NCBI RefSeq assembly: GCF_021538895.1
Contig: NZ_JADDRL010000042.1
Location: 1 to 64,000, forward strand
Direction of reading: 5' to 3'
Length of the DNA stretch: 64,000 nucleotides
DNA from: Streptomyces olivochromogenes
GTDB taxonomy: Bacteria > Actinomycetota > Actinomycetes > Streptomycetales > Streptomycetaceae
Shown: in pieces, positions 42,305-52,013 of the stretch
Layout: the number at the start of each line of letters is the position of its first letter
Numbering within the stretch: the first letter of the stretch is position 1
Translations under genes and position numbers: made by a program
Notes under the pieces: generated by a model
The model's input: the letters and a program-made list of their open reading frames with translations, nothing else
Told to the model about the DNA's origin: nothing
Databases searched by the model: none

Positions 42305-43576
42305 TCAGGAGGAGGCCTCCTCCGCCCCTCTCGTCTCGGGCTCGGGCATCCCCGGTCCCCGTGGCCACATGCCCCGCACGCGCGCGAGGAGCCCCGGACC
42401 GGCCGTCACGCGGCTGCGGTGCCCCTGCACCCGAGGGTCGTCCGTGACGTCGTACCGCTTCACGTAGGCGCCCAGGAAGGCCTGCAGCGTGGCGACCGCG
42501 GGGATGGCGATCAGCGCGCCGACGGCGCCGAGCAGCGCGGTGCCCGCGATCACCGACCCGAAGGCGACCGCCGGGTGGATGTCGACGGTCTTCGAGGTCA
42601 GCTTGGGCTGGAGCATGTAGTTCTCGAACTGCTGGTAGATCACGACGAAGACCAGCACCCACAGCGCGTACCAGGGGTCGACCGTGAACGCGATCAGCAT
42701 GGGCAGCGCGCCCGCGAGATACGTGCCGATGGTGGGGATGAACTGCGACACCAGACCCACCCAGACACCGAGCACGGGCGCGTAGGGCACGCCCAGCGCC
42801 TCCAGCAGGATGTAGTGCGCGATGCCGGAGATGAGCGCCATCAGCGCGCGCGAGTAGAGATAGCCGCCGGTCTTGTCCACGGCGATCTCCCACGCGCGCA
42901 GCACCTCGGCCTGGCGGGCGGGCGGCAGCACGGAGCACAGGGCGCGGCGCAGCCTCGGCCCGTCAGCGGCGAAGTAGAACGAGAACAGCGTGACGGTCAG
43001 CAGCTGGAACAGTCCGCCGAGCACCTGGGCGGACACGTCGAGCACGCCGGCCGCGCTGTTCTGCGCGTACTTGCGCAGCCAGTCGGAGCGCAGCAGGCCC
43101 TTTTGGATGTCCACGCGCTTGAGGTCGCTGTGGAAGGTCTGGTTGATCCAGTGGATGACCGAGTCGAGGTAGTCGGGGAAGCCCTCGACCATCTTGATGA
43201 TCTGGCCCGCGAGCATCGAGCCGAGCAGCACGATGAACCCGGCGCTGACGATCGCCAGGCCCAGGAAGACCAGGAAGGTCGCGAGCCCCCGGCGCATACC
43301 GCGGGTGGCCATCCAACTCACCGCGGGCTCGATGGCGAGGGCCAGGAAGAACGCGATGAGGATGTTGATCAGCAGGGCGGTCAGCTGGTGGAAGGCCCAG
43401 CTGCCCAGCTGGAAGGCGGCGACGAGGGCGAGCGCGAGCACCATGGCGCGGGGCAGCCAGCGCGGCATGCGGGCGCCCGGCGCGGCGGCGCCCTCGGCCG
43501 GAGGCCGGGTGGGCGGCGTCGTACCGAACGGGGAGGCTTGCCGGGCTATCGGCCCGGTGTCGTCAGTGGGTGCCAC
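42305..43576 (-). CDS. AI-2E family transporter
   Basis: 423 aa (GTG start; six codons more are possible). PF01594-type membrane protein: paired helices AMVLALALVAAFQLGSWAF, INILIAFFLALAIEPAVSWM, LATFLVFLGLAIVSAGFIVL, a long extracytoplasmic part, then LLTVTLFSFYFAADGPRLR and the signature LGVWVGLVSQFIPTIGTYLA GALP, VFVVIYQQFENYMLQP and TVDIHPAVAFGSVIAGTALL. Members export or exchange small signals or Na+/H+ despite the name; the substrate here is not known. It lies alone, minus strand, convergent with the previous gene. Confidence 0.9.
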   Translation of the reverse strand: MAPTDDTGPIARQASPFGTTPPTRPPAEGAAAPGARMPRWLPRAMVLALALVAAFQLGSWAFHQLTALLINILIAFFLALAIEPAVSWMATRGMRRGLATFLVFLGLAIVSAGFIVLLGSMLAGQIIKMVEGFPDYLDSVIHWINQTFHSDLKRVDIQKGLLRSDWLRKYAQNSAAGVLDVSAQVLGGLFQLLTVTLFSFYFAADGPRLRRALCSVLPPARQAEVLRAWEIAVDKTGGYLYSRALMALISGIAHYILLEALGVPYAPVLGVWVGLVSQFIPTIGTYLAGALPMLIAFTVDPWYALWVLVFVVIYQQFENYMLQPKLTSKTVDIHPAVAFGSVIAGTALLGAVGALIAIPAVATLQAFLGAYVKRYDVTDDPRVQGHRSRVTAGPGLLARVRGMWPRGPGMPEPETRGAEEASS

Positions 43577-43636
43577 GGTGCAAGTCTCGCCCACGCCGCC
43601 GACAACCCGCTGCCCCCGTGCGATCTTCGTGACCGA

Positions 43637-43831
43637 TCAGCGCTGCTCCCCCGGAACATTCATCACCACGCAGACCACGCGCCACACGTCCTTGGCCTCC
43701 CAGCCCGCGTTCAGCGCCTCGTGCACCGTCCGCCCGCCGAGCTCCGCCATCACATGATCGCGCGCGAAGGTGTCGGCGTACCCCACACCGAAGTGTTCCG
43801 CCATCCGCTGCCAGAAGACCGTCAACCGCAT
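43637..43831 (-). CDS. DUF3046 protein
   Basis: 64 aa: MRLTVFWQRMAEHFGVGYAD then FARDHVMAELGGRTVHEAL and WEAKDVWRVVC, a complete DUF3046 domain. This small actinobacterial protein is regularly found next to recA-recX in this phylum; its function is unknown. Conserved Trp and Arg suggest a folded helical domain. It starts with ATG about 80 bases from the divergent toroid-fold gene. Confidence 0.9.
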   Translation of the reverse strand: MRLTVFWQRMAEHFGVGYADTFARDHVMAELGGRTVHEALNAGWEAKDVWRVVCVVMNVPGEQR

Positions 43832-43911
43832 GACCCCAGTATCCCGCCCCTGAGAGTGGGGCCTGCCCGGGACCGCTTGCCGAGACCGCTTTCCGCCCTA
43901 CGGTCTGACGC

Positions 43912-44874
43912 ATGCCCGAAACAGGAGCCTCCCCACTCCCGCCGACGTCCGCCGCGCCCTCCGCTCCCCCGGCGCGCTCCCCGCTCTTCCGTGCCGAGCA
44001 GTTCGTCTGGCTCACCGCGCGCGTGCTGGAGCAGCGCCTCTTCGCCCATCACTTCCTGAACGGCGATCCGGACCCGGTGGAGACGGCGCTGGACGCCTAT
44101 CGCAACGAGGACGGCGGGTACGGCCACGCCCTGGAGCCCGATCTGCGCGGACCGGTCAGCCAGCCGCTGCACACCGGCCACGCGCTGCGCGTCCTGGATG
44201 CCATCGGGCGCTGCGGCGGGCAGCGGGTGGAGCGCGTGTGCCGCTATCTGACGTCCGTCTCCACCGCGGACGGCGCCCTGCCCGCGGTCCATCCCGGTCA
44301 GCGCGGCTATCCGGCGGCCCCGTTCATCCCGATCGTGGACGACCCGCCGAGCGATCTGCTGGCCACCGGGCCGGTGGTGGGCCTGCTGCACCGCAACGAG
44401 GTCTGGCACGCCTGGCTGTTCCGGGCCACCGACTTCTGCTGGCAGGCCGTGGAGTCCCTGGAGAAGTCCCATCCCTACGAGGTCGAGGCCGCGGTGGCCT
44501 TCCTGGACGCGGCACCCGACCGCTCGCGCGCGGAGGCGGCCGCCGACCGTCTCGGCCGCCTGGTGCGCGAGCACCGGCTCGCGGCGCTGGATCCGGAGCG
44601 GCTCGCGGACCAGCCGGTCGCGCCCGGCTACGCCCCCGGGGAGCACCACTTCCCGTACGACTTCGCGAGGACCCCGCAGTCGCTCGCGCGCGCGTGGTTC
44701 ACGGACGACGAGATGACCCGCTCCCTGGACCACCTCGAAGCCGAGCAGCGGGAGGACGGCGGCTGGCCCGTCCGCTGGCGCCAGTGGGCCCCGGGCGCCG
44801 CTCTGGAGGCCCGCCCCATGGTGACGATCGAGGCCCTGCGCACCCTCCGCGCGTACGGCCGCTTCGTGGGTTGA
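43912..44874 (+). CDS. Alpha/alpha-toroid (terpenoid-cyclase-like) protein
   Basis: 320 aa. Repeated helical hairpins with QW-like motifs: RNEDGGYGHALEPDLRG near 63 and EQREDGGWPVRWRQW near 278, as in prenyltransferase/squalene-cyclase toroids. There is no DDxD or DxDD acid motif of true cyclases, so catalysis by that route is unlikely. It could bind a lipid or act as a scaffold. The first 22 residues are Pro/Ser/Ala-rich. Start ATG at a weak ribosome site. Function is unknown to me. Confidence 0.7.
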   Translation: MPETGASPLPPTSAAPSAPPARSPLFRAEQFVWLTARVLEQRLFAHHFLNGDPDPVETALDAYRNEDGGYGHALEPDLRGPVSQPLHTGHALRVLDAIGRCGGQRVERVCRYLTSVSTADGALPAVHPGQRGYPAAPFIPIVDDPPSDLLATGPVVGLLHRNEVWHAWLFRATDFCWQAVESLEKSHPYEVEAAVAFLDAAPDRSRAEAAADRLGRLVREHRLAALDPERLADQPVAPGYAPGEHHFPYDFARTPQSLARAWFTDDEMTRSLDHLEAEQREDGGWPVRWRQWAPGAALEARPMVTIEALRTLRAYGRFVG

Positions 44875-44918
44875 CGCGACGGCCTCCTTCTCGGACGGCC
44901 GTCACCCGCCGACGGCGC

Positions 44919-45227
44919 TCACCCTCCGAGGGCGCGCACCCCCGCCGTCACCACCACGGCCGCCGCGACGACGAGCAGGAACGGGGCACGCAGCACCAGC
45001 GCCACGGCCGCCGCCGCGAGCCCCGCGGCCCGGGCGTCCAGCACGAGGGCGTGTCCGTCGGCGAACGTCTGCTGCGCCGTGAGGGCGGCGAGGAGGGCGA
45101 CCGGCAGCAGGGCGGCGAGCCGCTTGACCAGCGGCCGTTCGAGGGCGGCCGCGGGGACGAGCAGCCCGGCGAGCTTGACGGCGTAACAGCCCAGGGCGGT
45201 CACACCGATCGCGATCCAGATGTTCAA
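44919..45227 (-). CDS. azlD: Branched-chain amino acid exporter small subunit AzlD
   Basis: 102 aa with four hydrophobic helices (IWIAIGVTALGCYAVKLAGL at the start). It begins with TTG overlapping the azlC stop (TTGA) and has GGGGGAGA 4-5 bases upstream. AzlD pairs with AzlC to export branched-chain amino acids or analogues (family knowledge). Confidence 0.88.
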   Translation of the reverse strand: MNIWIAIGVTALGCYAVKLAGLLVPAAALERPLVKRLAALLPVALLAALTAQQTFADGHALVLDARAAGLAAAAVALVLRAPFLLVVAAAVVVTAGVRALGG

Positions 45228-46042
45228 CGGTCTCCCCCTGGCGCGTCCGAGACACCTGATCCGTCCGACACATCCGATACGTCAGGCACAGCTGACACAT
45301 CCGATGCGTCTGGCACAACGGTTCTCGCGCGGCCGCCCCGGCGGCCCTCCGCCCACAGGGCGACCGGGGCCGCGAGCGCGGCCACCAGGACCGGCACTCC
45401 GGCGGGCAGGACAGGCAGCAGGCCGAGCCCCAGCAGCACGGCGAGGCCCGCGACGGCGCGCTCCGTGGCGGTCTTCACCATGGGCGCGAGCAGGGCCAGG
45501 AACACGGCGGGCCCGGCGGCGTCGAGGCCCCACGCGTCCGTGTCGCCGATGGCCTGGGCGCCCAGTGCGCCGAGCAGCGTGGTGAGGTTCCACAGCACGT
45601 AGAGGCTCAGCCCGGTGACGGTGAAACCGAGGCGCGCGCTGCGCCGGCCGGGCTGGGCCAGGGCCACCGCCGTGGTCTCGTCGATCACCCACTGGGCGGC
45701 GAACGGCCGCACCGCGCGCGGGAGGGCCAGCAACTGTGACAGGCGCAGCCCGTAGAAGGCGTTGCGCACACCCAGGAAGAAGGCGCCCGCGGCCGCCGTG
45801 AGCGGGTTGCCCCCGGCCGCGAGCGCGCCCACCAGGGCGAACTGGGAGGCGCCGGTGAACACCAGGAGGCTCAACGCGCAGGTCTGCGGCAGGCTCAGCC
45901 CGCTGCCGGCCGAGGTCACGCCGAAGGCGAACCCCGACAGTCCTACGGCGACCCCGACTCCCAGGGCGTCCCGCACGACGGCGGCATCCGGTTTTCCTCC
46001 GCCTTCGGCGGCCATGTCTGCGAGAGCTGTTTGTTCTGCCAC
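45224..46042 (-). CDS. azlC: Branched-chain amino acid exporter large subunit AzlC
   Basis: 272 aa from GTG (VAEQTALADMAAEGG); an ATG nine codons later is the alternative and neither has a good Shine-Dalgarno. Family segments: ALGVGVAVGLSGFAFGVTS, LLVFTGASQFALVGALAAGG, AFFLGVRNAFYGLRLSQLL and QWVIDETTAVAL. The start lies about 70-100 bases inside the end of the AraC regulator gene on the same strand, so the three genes form one overlapping unit. The last 25 residues are a Ser/Asp/Val repeat tail from a short DNA repeat. Confidence 0.87.
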   Translation of the reverse strand: MAEQTALADMAAEGGGKPDAAVVRDALGVGVAVGLSGFAFGVTSAGSGLSLPQTCALSLLVFTGASQFALVGALAAGGNPLTAAAGAFFLGVRNAFYGLRLSQLLALPRAVRPFAAQWVIDETTAVALAQPGRRSARLGFTVTGLSLYVLWNLTTLLGALGAQAIGDTDAWGLDAAGPAVFLALLAPMVKTATERAVAGLAVLLGLGLLPVLPAGVPVLVAALAAPVALWAEGRRGGRARTVVPDASDVSAVPDVSDVSDGSGVSDAPGGDR

Positions 46043-46905
46043 GCGTCGGACGTTACGTGCGGCCGCCGCCCCGGGTCTTGTACGTTCTTGCGCTCGCGCT
46101 GGTACGCCCCGGGCGGCACGCCGACGATCCGGGCGAAGTGGCGGTTGAGGTGCGGCTGGTCGGTGAAGCCGACGGCGACGGCCGCCTCGGCGGGCGTGGT
46201 CCCGGCGTCCAGCAGGTGCCGGGCGCGGCGCACGCGGGCGTCGGTCAGCCAGGTGTGCGGCGGCATGCCGTAGGCGTCGCGGAACGCCCGCAGCAGCGCG
46301 AAGGGACTGGTCCCGAGGTCGGCGGCCAGCCGCTCCAGCGTGGGCGGCTCGGCCATCCGCTCCTCGAGTACGGCACGCGCGCGTGCCGCGATCCGGGTCC
46401 CGGCCGTGCGGACCTCGCGCCGGGGCAGCGGTCCGCCGTTGAGCCGCAGCAGGCGGGTCACGGCCACCCGCAGCATGGTGTCGGCGGCCAGCGCGTTGCC
46501 CTCGTCGGTGGCGCGGAGCACCTGGTGGACCAGGCCGACGGTGTACGGGTCGTCGAGCACCGGGCTGACGAAGCCGGGGGTACCGCGGATCGTGGTCGTC
46601 TCGGCGGCGATGGCGGCCACCACTTCGGGCGACGGGTAGACCGCGCCGTACCGCCAGCCCTCGGGAACGCCCGCCCGCCCGGTGTGCGGGGTGTCCGGGT
46701 TGACCAGCGCGAGGGCTCCCGCGCCGGCATGGACGTCGGTACCCCGGTGGTGGAAGACCTCGACGCCGTCGGCGATGGCGGCGATCACGAAGTTCTCGTG
46801 GGTGTGCCGGACGAAGGTCTTGCGGATGTACCGGGCCCGGAGCAGGTCGACACCGGGCAGTTCGGCGTACTGCCAGTGCCGCGCCCGCTCGCCCGAAGCC
46901 ACCAT
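45943..46905 (-). CDS. AraC-family transcriptional regulator
   Basis: 320 aa from ATG with GGAG 9 bases upstream. The N-terminal cupin-like arm (RHTHENFVIAAIADGVEVFH, LVNPDTPHTG) binds an effector; the C-terminal double helix-turn-helix is at about 180-280 (LERLAADLGTSPFALLRAFR, TPAEAAVAVGFTDQPHLNRH FARIVGVPPGAYQ). This subfamily often controls a neighbouring LysE- or AzlC-type exporter; here azlC overlaps its 3-prime end in another frame, so it probably activates azlCD in response to an amino acid. Confidence 0.9.
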   Translation of the reverse strand: MVASGERARHWQYAELPGVDLLRARYIRKTFVRHTHENFVIAAIADGVEVFHHRGTDVHAGAGALALVNPDTPHTGRAGVPEGWRYGAVYPSPEVVAAIAAETTTIRGTPGFVSPVLDDPYTVGLVHQVLRATDEGNALAADTMLRVAVTRLLRLNGGPLPRREVRTAGTRIAARARAVLEERMAEPPTLERLAADLGTSPFALLRAFRDAYGMPPHTWLTDARVRRARHLLDAGTTPAEAAVAVGFTDQPHLNRHFARIVGVPPGAYQRERKNVQDPGRRPHVTSDAWQNKQLSQTWPPKAEENRMPPSCGTPWESGSP

Positions 46906-47012
46906 GCGCCCATTCTCCGCCACACCGTCCGAGCCGGACGACCGAGATCCCGCGTCTGCCCGCGTTGGCCCGGGCCGGCGGCTTTGTCAGTGGTCGGGTG
47001 CAGGATGGACGC

Positions 47013-50000
47013 ATGGTCAGCTCCGCACATCGAGCCCTCGACGGCTTCTCCCCCGCGACCCGCGGCTGGTTCACGGGGGCGTTTTCCGCGCCCACCGCGG
47101 CCCAGGCGGGCGCTTGGAAGGCCATCGCGGAAGGCTCGGACGTGCTGGTGGTGGCCCCGACCGGCTCCGGCAAGACGCTGGCCGCGTTCCTCGCCGCCCT
47201 GGACCAGCTGGCGTCCGCACCCCCGCCCGCCGACCCGAAGAAGCGCTGCCGCGTTCTGTACGTGTCACCGCTGAAGGCCCTCGCGGTCGACGTCGAGCGC
47301 AATCTGCGCAGCCCGCTGACCGGCATCCGCCACGAGTCCGTCCGCCTGGGCCTGCCCGAGCCCGAGGTCAAGGTCGGCATCCGCTCCGGCGACACCCCGG
47401 CAGCCGAGCGCCGCGCGCTGTCCACCCGCCCGCCGGACATCCTAATCACCACTCCGGAGTCCCTGTTCCTGATGCTCACCTCGGCCACGCGCGACGCGCT
47501 GACCGGCGTGGAGACGGTGATCCTGGACGAGGTGCACGCGGTCGCGGGCACCAAGCGCGGCGCGCATCTGGCGCTCTCCCTGGAGCGGCTGGACGAACTG
47601 CTGCCCAGGCCCGCCCGCCGCATCGGCCTGTCCGCGACGGTCCGCCCGGTGGACGAGGTGGCCCGCTATCTCTCGCCCCGCCGCAAGGTGGAGATCGTCC
47701 AGCCGAAGTCGGGCAAGGAGTTCGACCTGTCCGTCGTCGTCCCGGTCGAGGACCTCGGCGAGCTGGGCGGTTCCCCGGTGGCCGACGGGTCCGAGGGCGC
47801 GGAGCGGCCCTCGATCTGGCCGCACGTGGAGGAGCGGATCACCGACCTGGTGCAGGCCCACCGCTCGACGATCGTGTTCGCCAACTCCCGCCGCCTCGCC
47901 GAGCGCCTGTGCAACCGGCTCAACGAGATCGCGTACGAGCGTGCGACCGGCGAGCCGCTGGACGAACACCACGGCCCCGCCGAGCTGATGGGCGGCTCGG
48001 GTGCGGCCCAGGGCGCGCCCCCGGTCATCGCCCGCGCGCACCACGGCTCGGTCTCCAAGGAGCAGCGCGCCCTCGTCGAGGAGGACCTCAAGGCCGGCCG
48101 CCTGCCCGCCGTGGTGGCCACCTCCAGCCTCGAACTGGGCATCGACATGGGCGCGGTGGACCTGGTCGTGCAGGTGGAGTCGCCGCCGTCCGTGGCCTCC
48201 GGCCTCCAGCGCGTCGGCCGTGCGGGCCACCAGGTGGGCGCGGTCTCCACCGGTGTCGTCTTCCCGAAGTACCGCGGCGACCTCGTCCAGGCCGCGGTGG
48301 TCACCGAGCGGATGCGGTCGGGCTCCATCGAGTCCCTGAGGGTCCCCGCGAATCCGCTGGACGTCCTCGCCCAGCAGCTCGTCGCGATGACCGCGCTGGA
48401 CACCTGGCAGTTCGACGACCTGCTCGCCGCCGTCCGCCGCGCCGCGCCCTTCGCCTCCCTCCCGGAGTCCGCGTTCACCGCGGTCCTCGACATGCTCGCG
48501 GGCCGCTACCCGTCCGACGCCTTCGCGGAGCTGCGCCCCCGCGTGGTGTGGGACCGGGTCGCCGGCACGATCACCGGCCGCCCGGGCGCGCAGCGCCTCG
48601 CCGTCACCTCCGGCGGCACGATTCCCGACCGCGGCCTGTTCGGGGTCTTCCTGGCCGGCGCGGACCCCAAGAAGGGCGGCGGCCGGGTCGGCGAGCTCGA
48701 CGAGGAGATGGTCTACGAGTCCCGGGTCGGCGACGTCTTCACGCTCGGCACCAGCTCCTGGCGCATCGAGGACATCACCCGCGACCGCGTCCTGGTCTCG
48801 CCGGCGCCGGGCGTACCGGGCCGGCTCCCGTTCTGGAAGGGCGACCAGCTGGGGCGCCCGCTCGAACTGGGCCGCGCGGTGGGCGCGTTCCTGCGCGAGG
48901 TCGGCTCGCTGTCCAAGGAGGACGCCCGGCTGCGCCTGCTGGCCGCCGGCCTCGACACCTGGGCCTCCGACAACGTGCTGTCGTATCTGGACGAGCAGCG
49001 CGAGGCCTGCGGCCACGTCCCGGACGACCGCACGATCGTCGTGGAGCGCTTCCGCGACGAACTGGGCGACTGGCGGGTCGTCGTCCACTCCCCGTTCGGC
49101 GCCCAGGTCCACGCCCCGTGGGCGCTCGCCCTCGGCGCCCGTCTGTCCGAGCGGTACGGCATGGACGCGCAGGTCATGCACGCCGACGACGGCATCGTGC
49201 TGCGGCTGCCCGACGCCGATCTGATGGGCCTGGACCTGCTCGACCAGCAGCCCATGAAGGCGGGTACGGAATACGACGCCGACCAGGCCCCGGTCGGCGC
49301 GGCGGACGTGGCCTTCGACAAGGGCGAGGTCGACCAGATCGTCACCGACCAGGTCGGCGGCTCGGCCCTGTTCGCGTCCCGGTTCCGCGAGTGCGCCGCC
49401 CGCGCGCTGCTGCTGCCGCGCCGCAACCCCGGCAAGCGCACCCCGCTGTGGCAGCAGCGCCAGCGCGCCGCGCAACTGCTCCAGGTGGCGAGCGAGTACG
49501 GCTCCTTCCCGATCGTCCTGGAGGCGGTCCGCGAATGCCTCCAGGACGTCTTCGACGTCCCCGGGCTCGCCGAGCTGATGGGCGACATCGAGTCCCGCAA
49601 GGTCCGTCTGGTCGAGGTCACCACCCCCGAGCCGTCCCCGTTCGCCCGCTCCCTCCTCTTCGGGTACGTCGCCCAGTTCCTGTACGAGGGCGACTCCCCG
49701 CTCGCCGAGCGCCGGGCCGCGGCGCTCTCCCTGGACTCGCGGCTGCTGGCCGAGCTGCTGGGCCAGGCGGAGCTGCGCGAGCTGCTCGACGCCGAGGTGC
49801 TGACCGAGCTGGAGCAGGAGCTCCAGTGGCTCACCGAGGACCGCCGGGTGAAGGACGCCGAAGGCGTCGCCGACCTGTTGCGGCTGCTCGGCCCGCTCAC
49901 GGACGCCGAACTGACCGAGCGGGGAGCCGATCCACGGTGGGCCAAGGAGCTGGCCGGTGCCCGCCGCGCCATCCGGGTCCGGATCGCCGGAGCCGAGCAC

Positions 50001-51971
50001 TGGGCGGCCGTCGAGGACGCGGGCCGGCTGCGCGACGCCCTCGGCACGGCCCTGCCGGTCGGCGTCCCCGAGGCCTTCACCGAGCCGGTCAAGGACCCGC
50101 TCGGCGACCTTCTGGCCCGCTATGCCCGCACCCACGGCCCGTTCACCTCGGCCACCGCGGCCGCCCGCTTCGGCCTGGGCGTGGCGGTCACCGAGGGCGC
50201 CCTGCACCGGCTCGCCGCGAACGGCCGGGTCGTACAGGGGGAGTTCCACCCGGCCGGGATCGGCCAGGAGTGGTGCGACGCGGCCGTGCTGCGCCGACTG
50301 CGCCGCCGCTCGCTGGCCGCGCTGCGGCACGAGCTGGAGCCGGTGCCGCCACCCGCGCTGGCGCAGTTCCTGCCGCAGTGGCAGCACATCGGCAAGGGAC
50401 ACGGTCTGCGCGGGATCGACGGACTGGTGCGCGCCATCGAGCAGTTGCAGGGCGCGTCCGTGCCCGCGTCCGCCCTGGAGAAGCTGATCCTGCCGTCGCG
50501 CGTGGCGCAGTACACCCCGGCGATGCTCGACGAACTCACCGCCGCCGGCGAGGTGGTGTGGGCCGGGGCGGGCGCGCTGCCCGGCAAGGACGGCTGGGTC
50601 TCCCTCTACATGGCGGACGCGGCCCCGCTGCTCCTGCCGCCGCCGCACCCGCTGGAGCCGACCGCGCTCCACCAGTCGATCCTGGACGCCCTCTCCGGAG
50701 GGTACGGCCTGTTCTTCCGGCAGATCGCCGACCAGGTCCGGGCCACCACCCACCCCGACGCCACCGACCCCCAACTGGCCGACGCCGTCTGGGACCTGGC
50801 CTGGTCCGGGCGGCTGACCAACGACACCCTGGCCCCGATGCGCTCGCTCCTCGGCTCCGGCCGCACGGCGGGCTCCACGGCCCACCGCGCCAAGCGCACG
50901 GTGCCGCGCGGCCGCTACGGTTCCCTGACGGCGGCGGCCCGCCCCGCCTCGCGCGGCGGGCCGCCGACCGTCGCGGGCCGCTGGTCGCTGCTCCCGCAGC
51001 GCGAGGCGGACGCCACGGTGCGCGGCCACGCGCTCGCCCGCATCCTCCTCGACCGGCACGGTGTGGTGACCCGGGGAGCGGTCGCCGCGGAGGGCGTCGA
51101 GGGCGGCTTCTCGGCCGTGTACCGGATCCTGTCCGTCTTCGAGGAGAGCGGTCAGGCGCGGCGCGGCTATGTCGTGGAGGGGCTGGGCGCCGCCCAGTTC
51201 GCGATGGACGGAGCCGTGGACCGCCTGCGCGCGGTGGCCAACGCCCGCGAGCGGGGCGACGGTCTGGTGCCCGCGCCCGGCTTCGCGGACGGCGACGCAC
51301 CGGGCTTCGGCTCCCCCACCGGCGGGACCGACGCCGACTTCGGCGTCACGGGCTTCGGCGCTACGGGCTTCGACAGCACGGGCTTCGACGGCGCGACGTT
51401 CGACAACGCAGGCCTCGACGGCGACTTCGACTGGCCGGCCGAACCCCGCACCGCCCCGGGCGACTACGTCTCCCCCAAGGACTTCGCCGCACCGGGCTTC
51501 GGCGGCCCACGAGGCGGCCCCAGCGGTCCCGCCCTCCCCTACGGCTACGGCGACCGCCGCACCCGTACGCCCTCCGCCGACACCCGGGCCGTCGTCCTCG
51601 CGGCAGCCGATCCCGCGAACGCGTACGGAGCCGCTCTCTCCTGGCCCGAGCCGCCGACCGGCGCCGGGCACAAGCCGGGTCGCAAGGCCGGATCCCTGGT
51701 GGTGCTGGTCGACGGAGACCTGACGCTCTACATGGAGCGCGGCGGCAAGACACTGCTGGCCTGGCCCTCCGCCCCGGACACCACGCCCACGGAGGACCCC
51801 CGTCTGCGGGCGGCTGCGGAGGCCCTGGCGGCGGCCGCCCGCGCGGGCACCCTCGGCACGGTCACGGTGGAGCGGGTCAACGGCGCCTCGGCCCTCACCT
51901 CCCCCTTCGGCACCCTGCTGGAAGGAGCGGGTTTCATCGCGACCCCGCGCGGACTGCGGCTGCGGGCATGA
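47013..51971 (+). CDS. lhr: Lhr-family large superfamily 2 helicase
   Basis: 1652 aa, 3-prime to 5-prime DNA/RNA helicase. Motif I APTGSGKTLAAFLAAL at 48, motif II LDEVHAV, motif III GLSATVRP, motif VI RVGRAGHQVG; after the core comes the winged-helix and Lhr-specific beta domain, then a long C-terminal region (850-1652) typical of mycobacterial-type full-length Lhr, which is linked to crosslink repair. Near 1430-1470 a short low-complexity stretch has repeated TGF-(D/G)(S/A)TGFD units and Gly-rich spacers. ATG has AGGA 8 bases upstream. nei follows after 42 bases, forming a repair pair. Confidence 0.95.
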   Translation: MVSSAHRALDGFSPATRGWFTGAFSAPTAAQAGAWKAIAEGSDVLVVAPTGSGKTLAAFLAALDQLASAPPPADPKKRCRVLYVSPLKALAVDVERNLRSPLTGIRHESVRLGLPEPEVKVGIRSGDTPAAERRALSTRPPDILITTPESLFLMLTSATRDALTGVETVILDEVHAVAGTKRGAHLALSLERLDELLPRPARRIGLSATVRPVDEVARYLSPRRKVEIVQPKSGKEFDLSVVVPVEDLGELGGSPVADGSEGAERPSIWPHVEERITDLVQAHRSTIVFANSRRLAERLCNRLNEIAYERATGEPLDEHHGPAELMGGSGAAQGAPPVIARAHHGSVSKEQRALVEEDLKAGRLPAVVATSSLELGIDMGAVDLVVQVESPPSVASGLQRVGRAGHQVGAVSTGVVFPKYRGDLVQAAVVTERMRSGSIESLRVPANPLDVLAQQLVAMTALDTWQFDDLLAAVRRAAPFASLPESAFTAVLDMLAGRYPSDAFAELRPRVVWDRVAGTITGRPGAQRLAVTSGGTIPDRGLFGVFLAGADPKKGGGRVGELDEEMVYESRVGDVFTLGTSSWRIEDITRDRVLVSPAPGVPGRLPFWKGDQLGRPLELGRAVGAFLREVGSLSKEDARLRLLAAGLDTWASDNVLSYLDEQREACGHVPDDRTIVVERFRDELGDWRVVVHSPFGAQVHAPWALALGARLSERYGMDAQVMHADDGIVLRLPDADLMGLDLLDQQPMKAGTEYDADQAPVGAADVAFDKGEVDQIVTDQVGGSALFASRFRECAARALLLPRRNPGKRTPLWQQRQRAAQLLQVASEYGSFPIVLEAVRECLQDVFDVPGLAELMGDIESRKVRLVEVTTPEPSPFARSLLFGYVAQFLYEGDSPLAERRAAALSLDSRLLAELLGQAELRELLDAEVLTELEQELQWLTEDRRVKDAEGVADLLRLLGPLTDAELTERGADPRWAKELAGARRAIRVRIAGAEHWAAVEDAGRLRDALGTALPVGVPEAFTEPVKDPLGDLLARYARTHGPFTSATAAARFGLGVAVTEGALHRLAANGRVVQGEFHPAGIGQEWCDAAVLRRLRRRSLAALRHELEPVPPPALAQFLPQWQHIGKGHGLRGIDGLVRAIEQLQGASVPASALEKLILPSRVAQYTPAMLDELTAAGEVVWAGAGALPGKDGWVSLYMADAAPLLLPPPHPLEPTALHQSILDALSGGYGLFFRQIADQVRATTHPDATDPQLADAVWDLAWSGRLTNDTLAPMRSLLGSGRTAGSTAHRAKRTVPRGRYGSLTAAARPASRGGPPTVAGRWSLLPQREADATVRGHALARILLDRHGVVTRGAVAAEGVEGGFSAVYRILSVFEESGQARRGYVVEGLGAAQFAMDGAVDRLRAVANARERGDGLVPAPGFADGDAPGFGSPTGGTDADFGVTGFGATGFDSTGFDGATFDNAGLDGDFDWPAEPRTAPGDYVSPKDFAAPGFGGPRGGPSGPALPYGYGDRRTRTPSADTRAVVLAAADPANAYGAALSWPEPPTGAGHKPGRKAGSLVVLVDGDLTLYMERGGKTLLAWPSAPDTTPTEDPRLRAAAEALAAAARAGTLGTVTVERVNGASALTSPFGTLLEGAGFIATPRGLRLRA

Positions 51972-52013
51972 TCAGCGCGGCACCGCGGATCGCGGCCGTG
52001 TCACCCTTGACCC

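Noticed and set aside
47442..51671. Very long open frame antisense to lhr (also antisense frames opposite the proteases and ftsK)
   Set aside because: High G+C third-position bias keeps antisense frames open; the products have no domain pattern while the sense proteins match families along their length.
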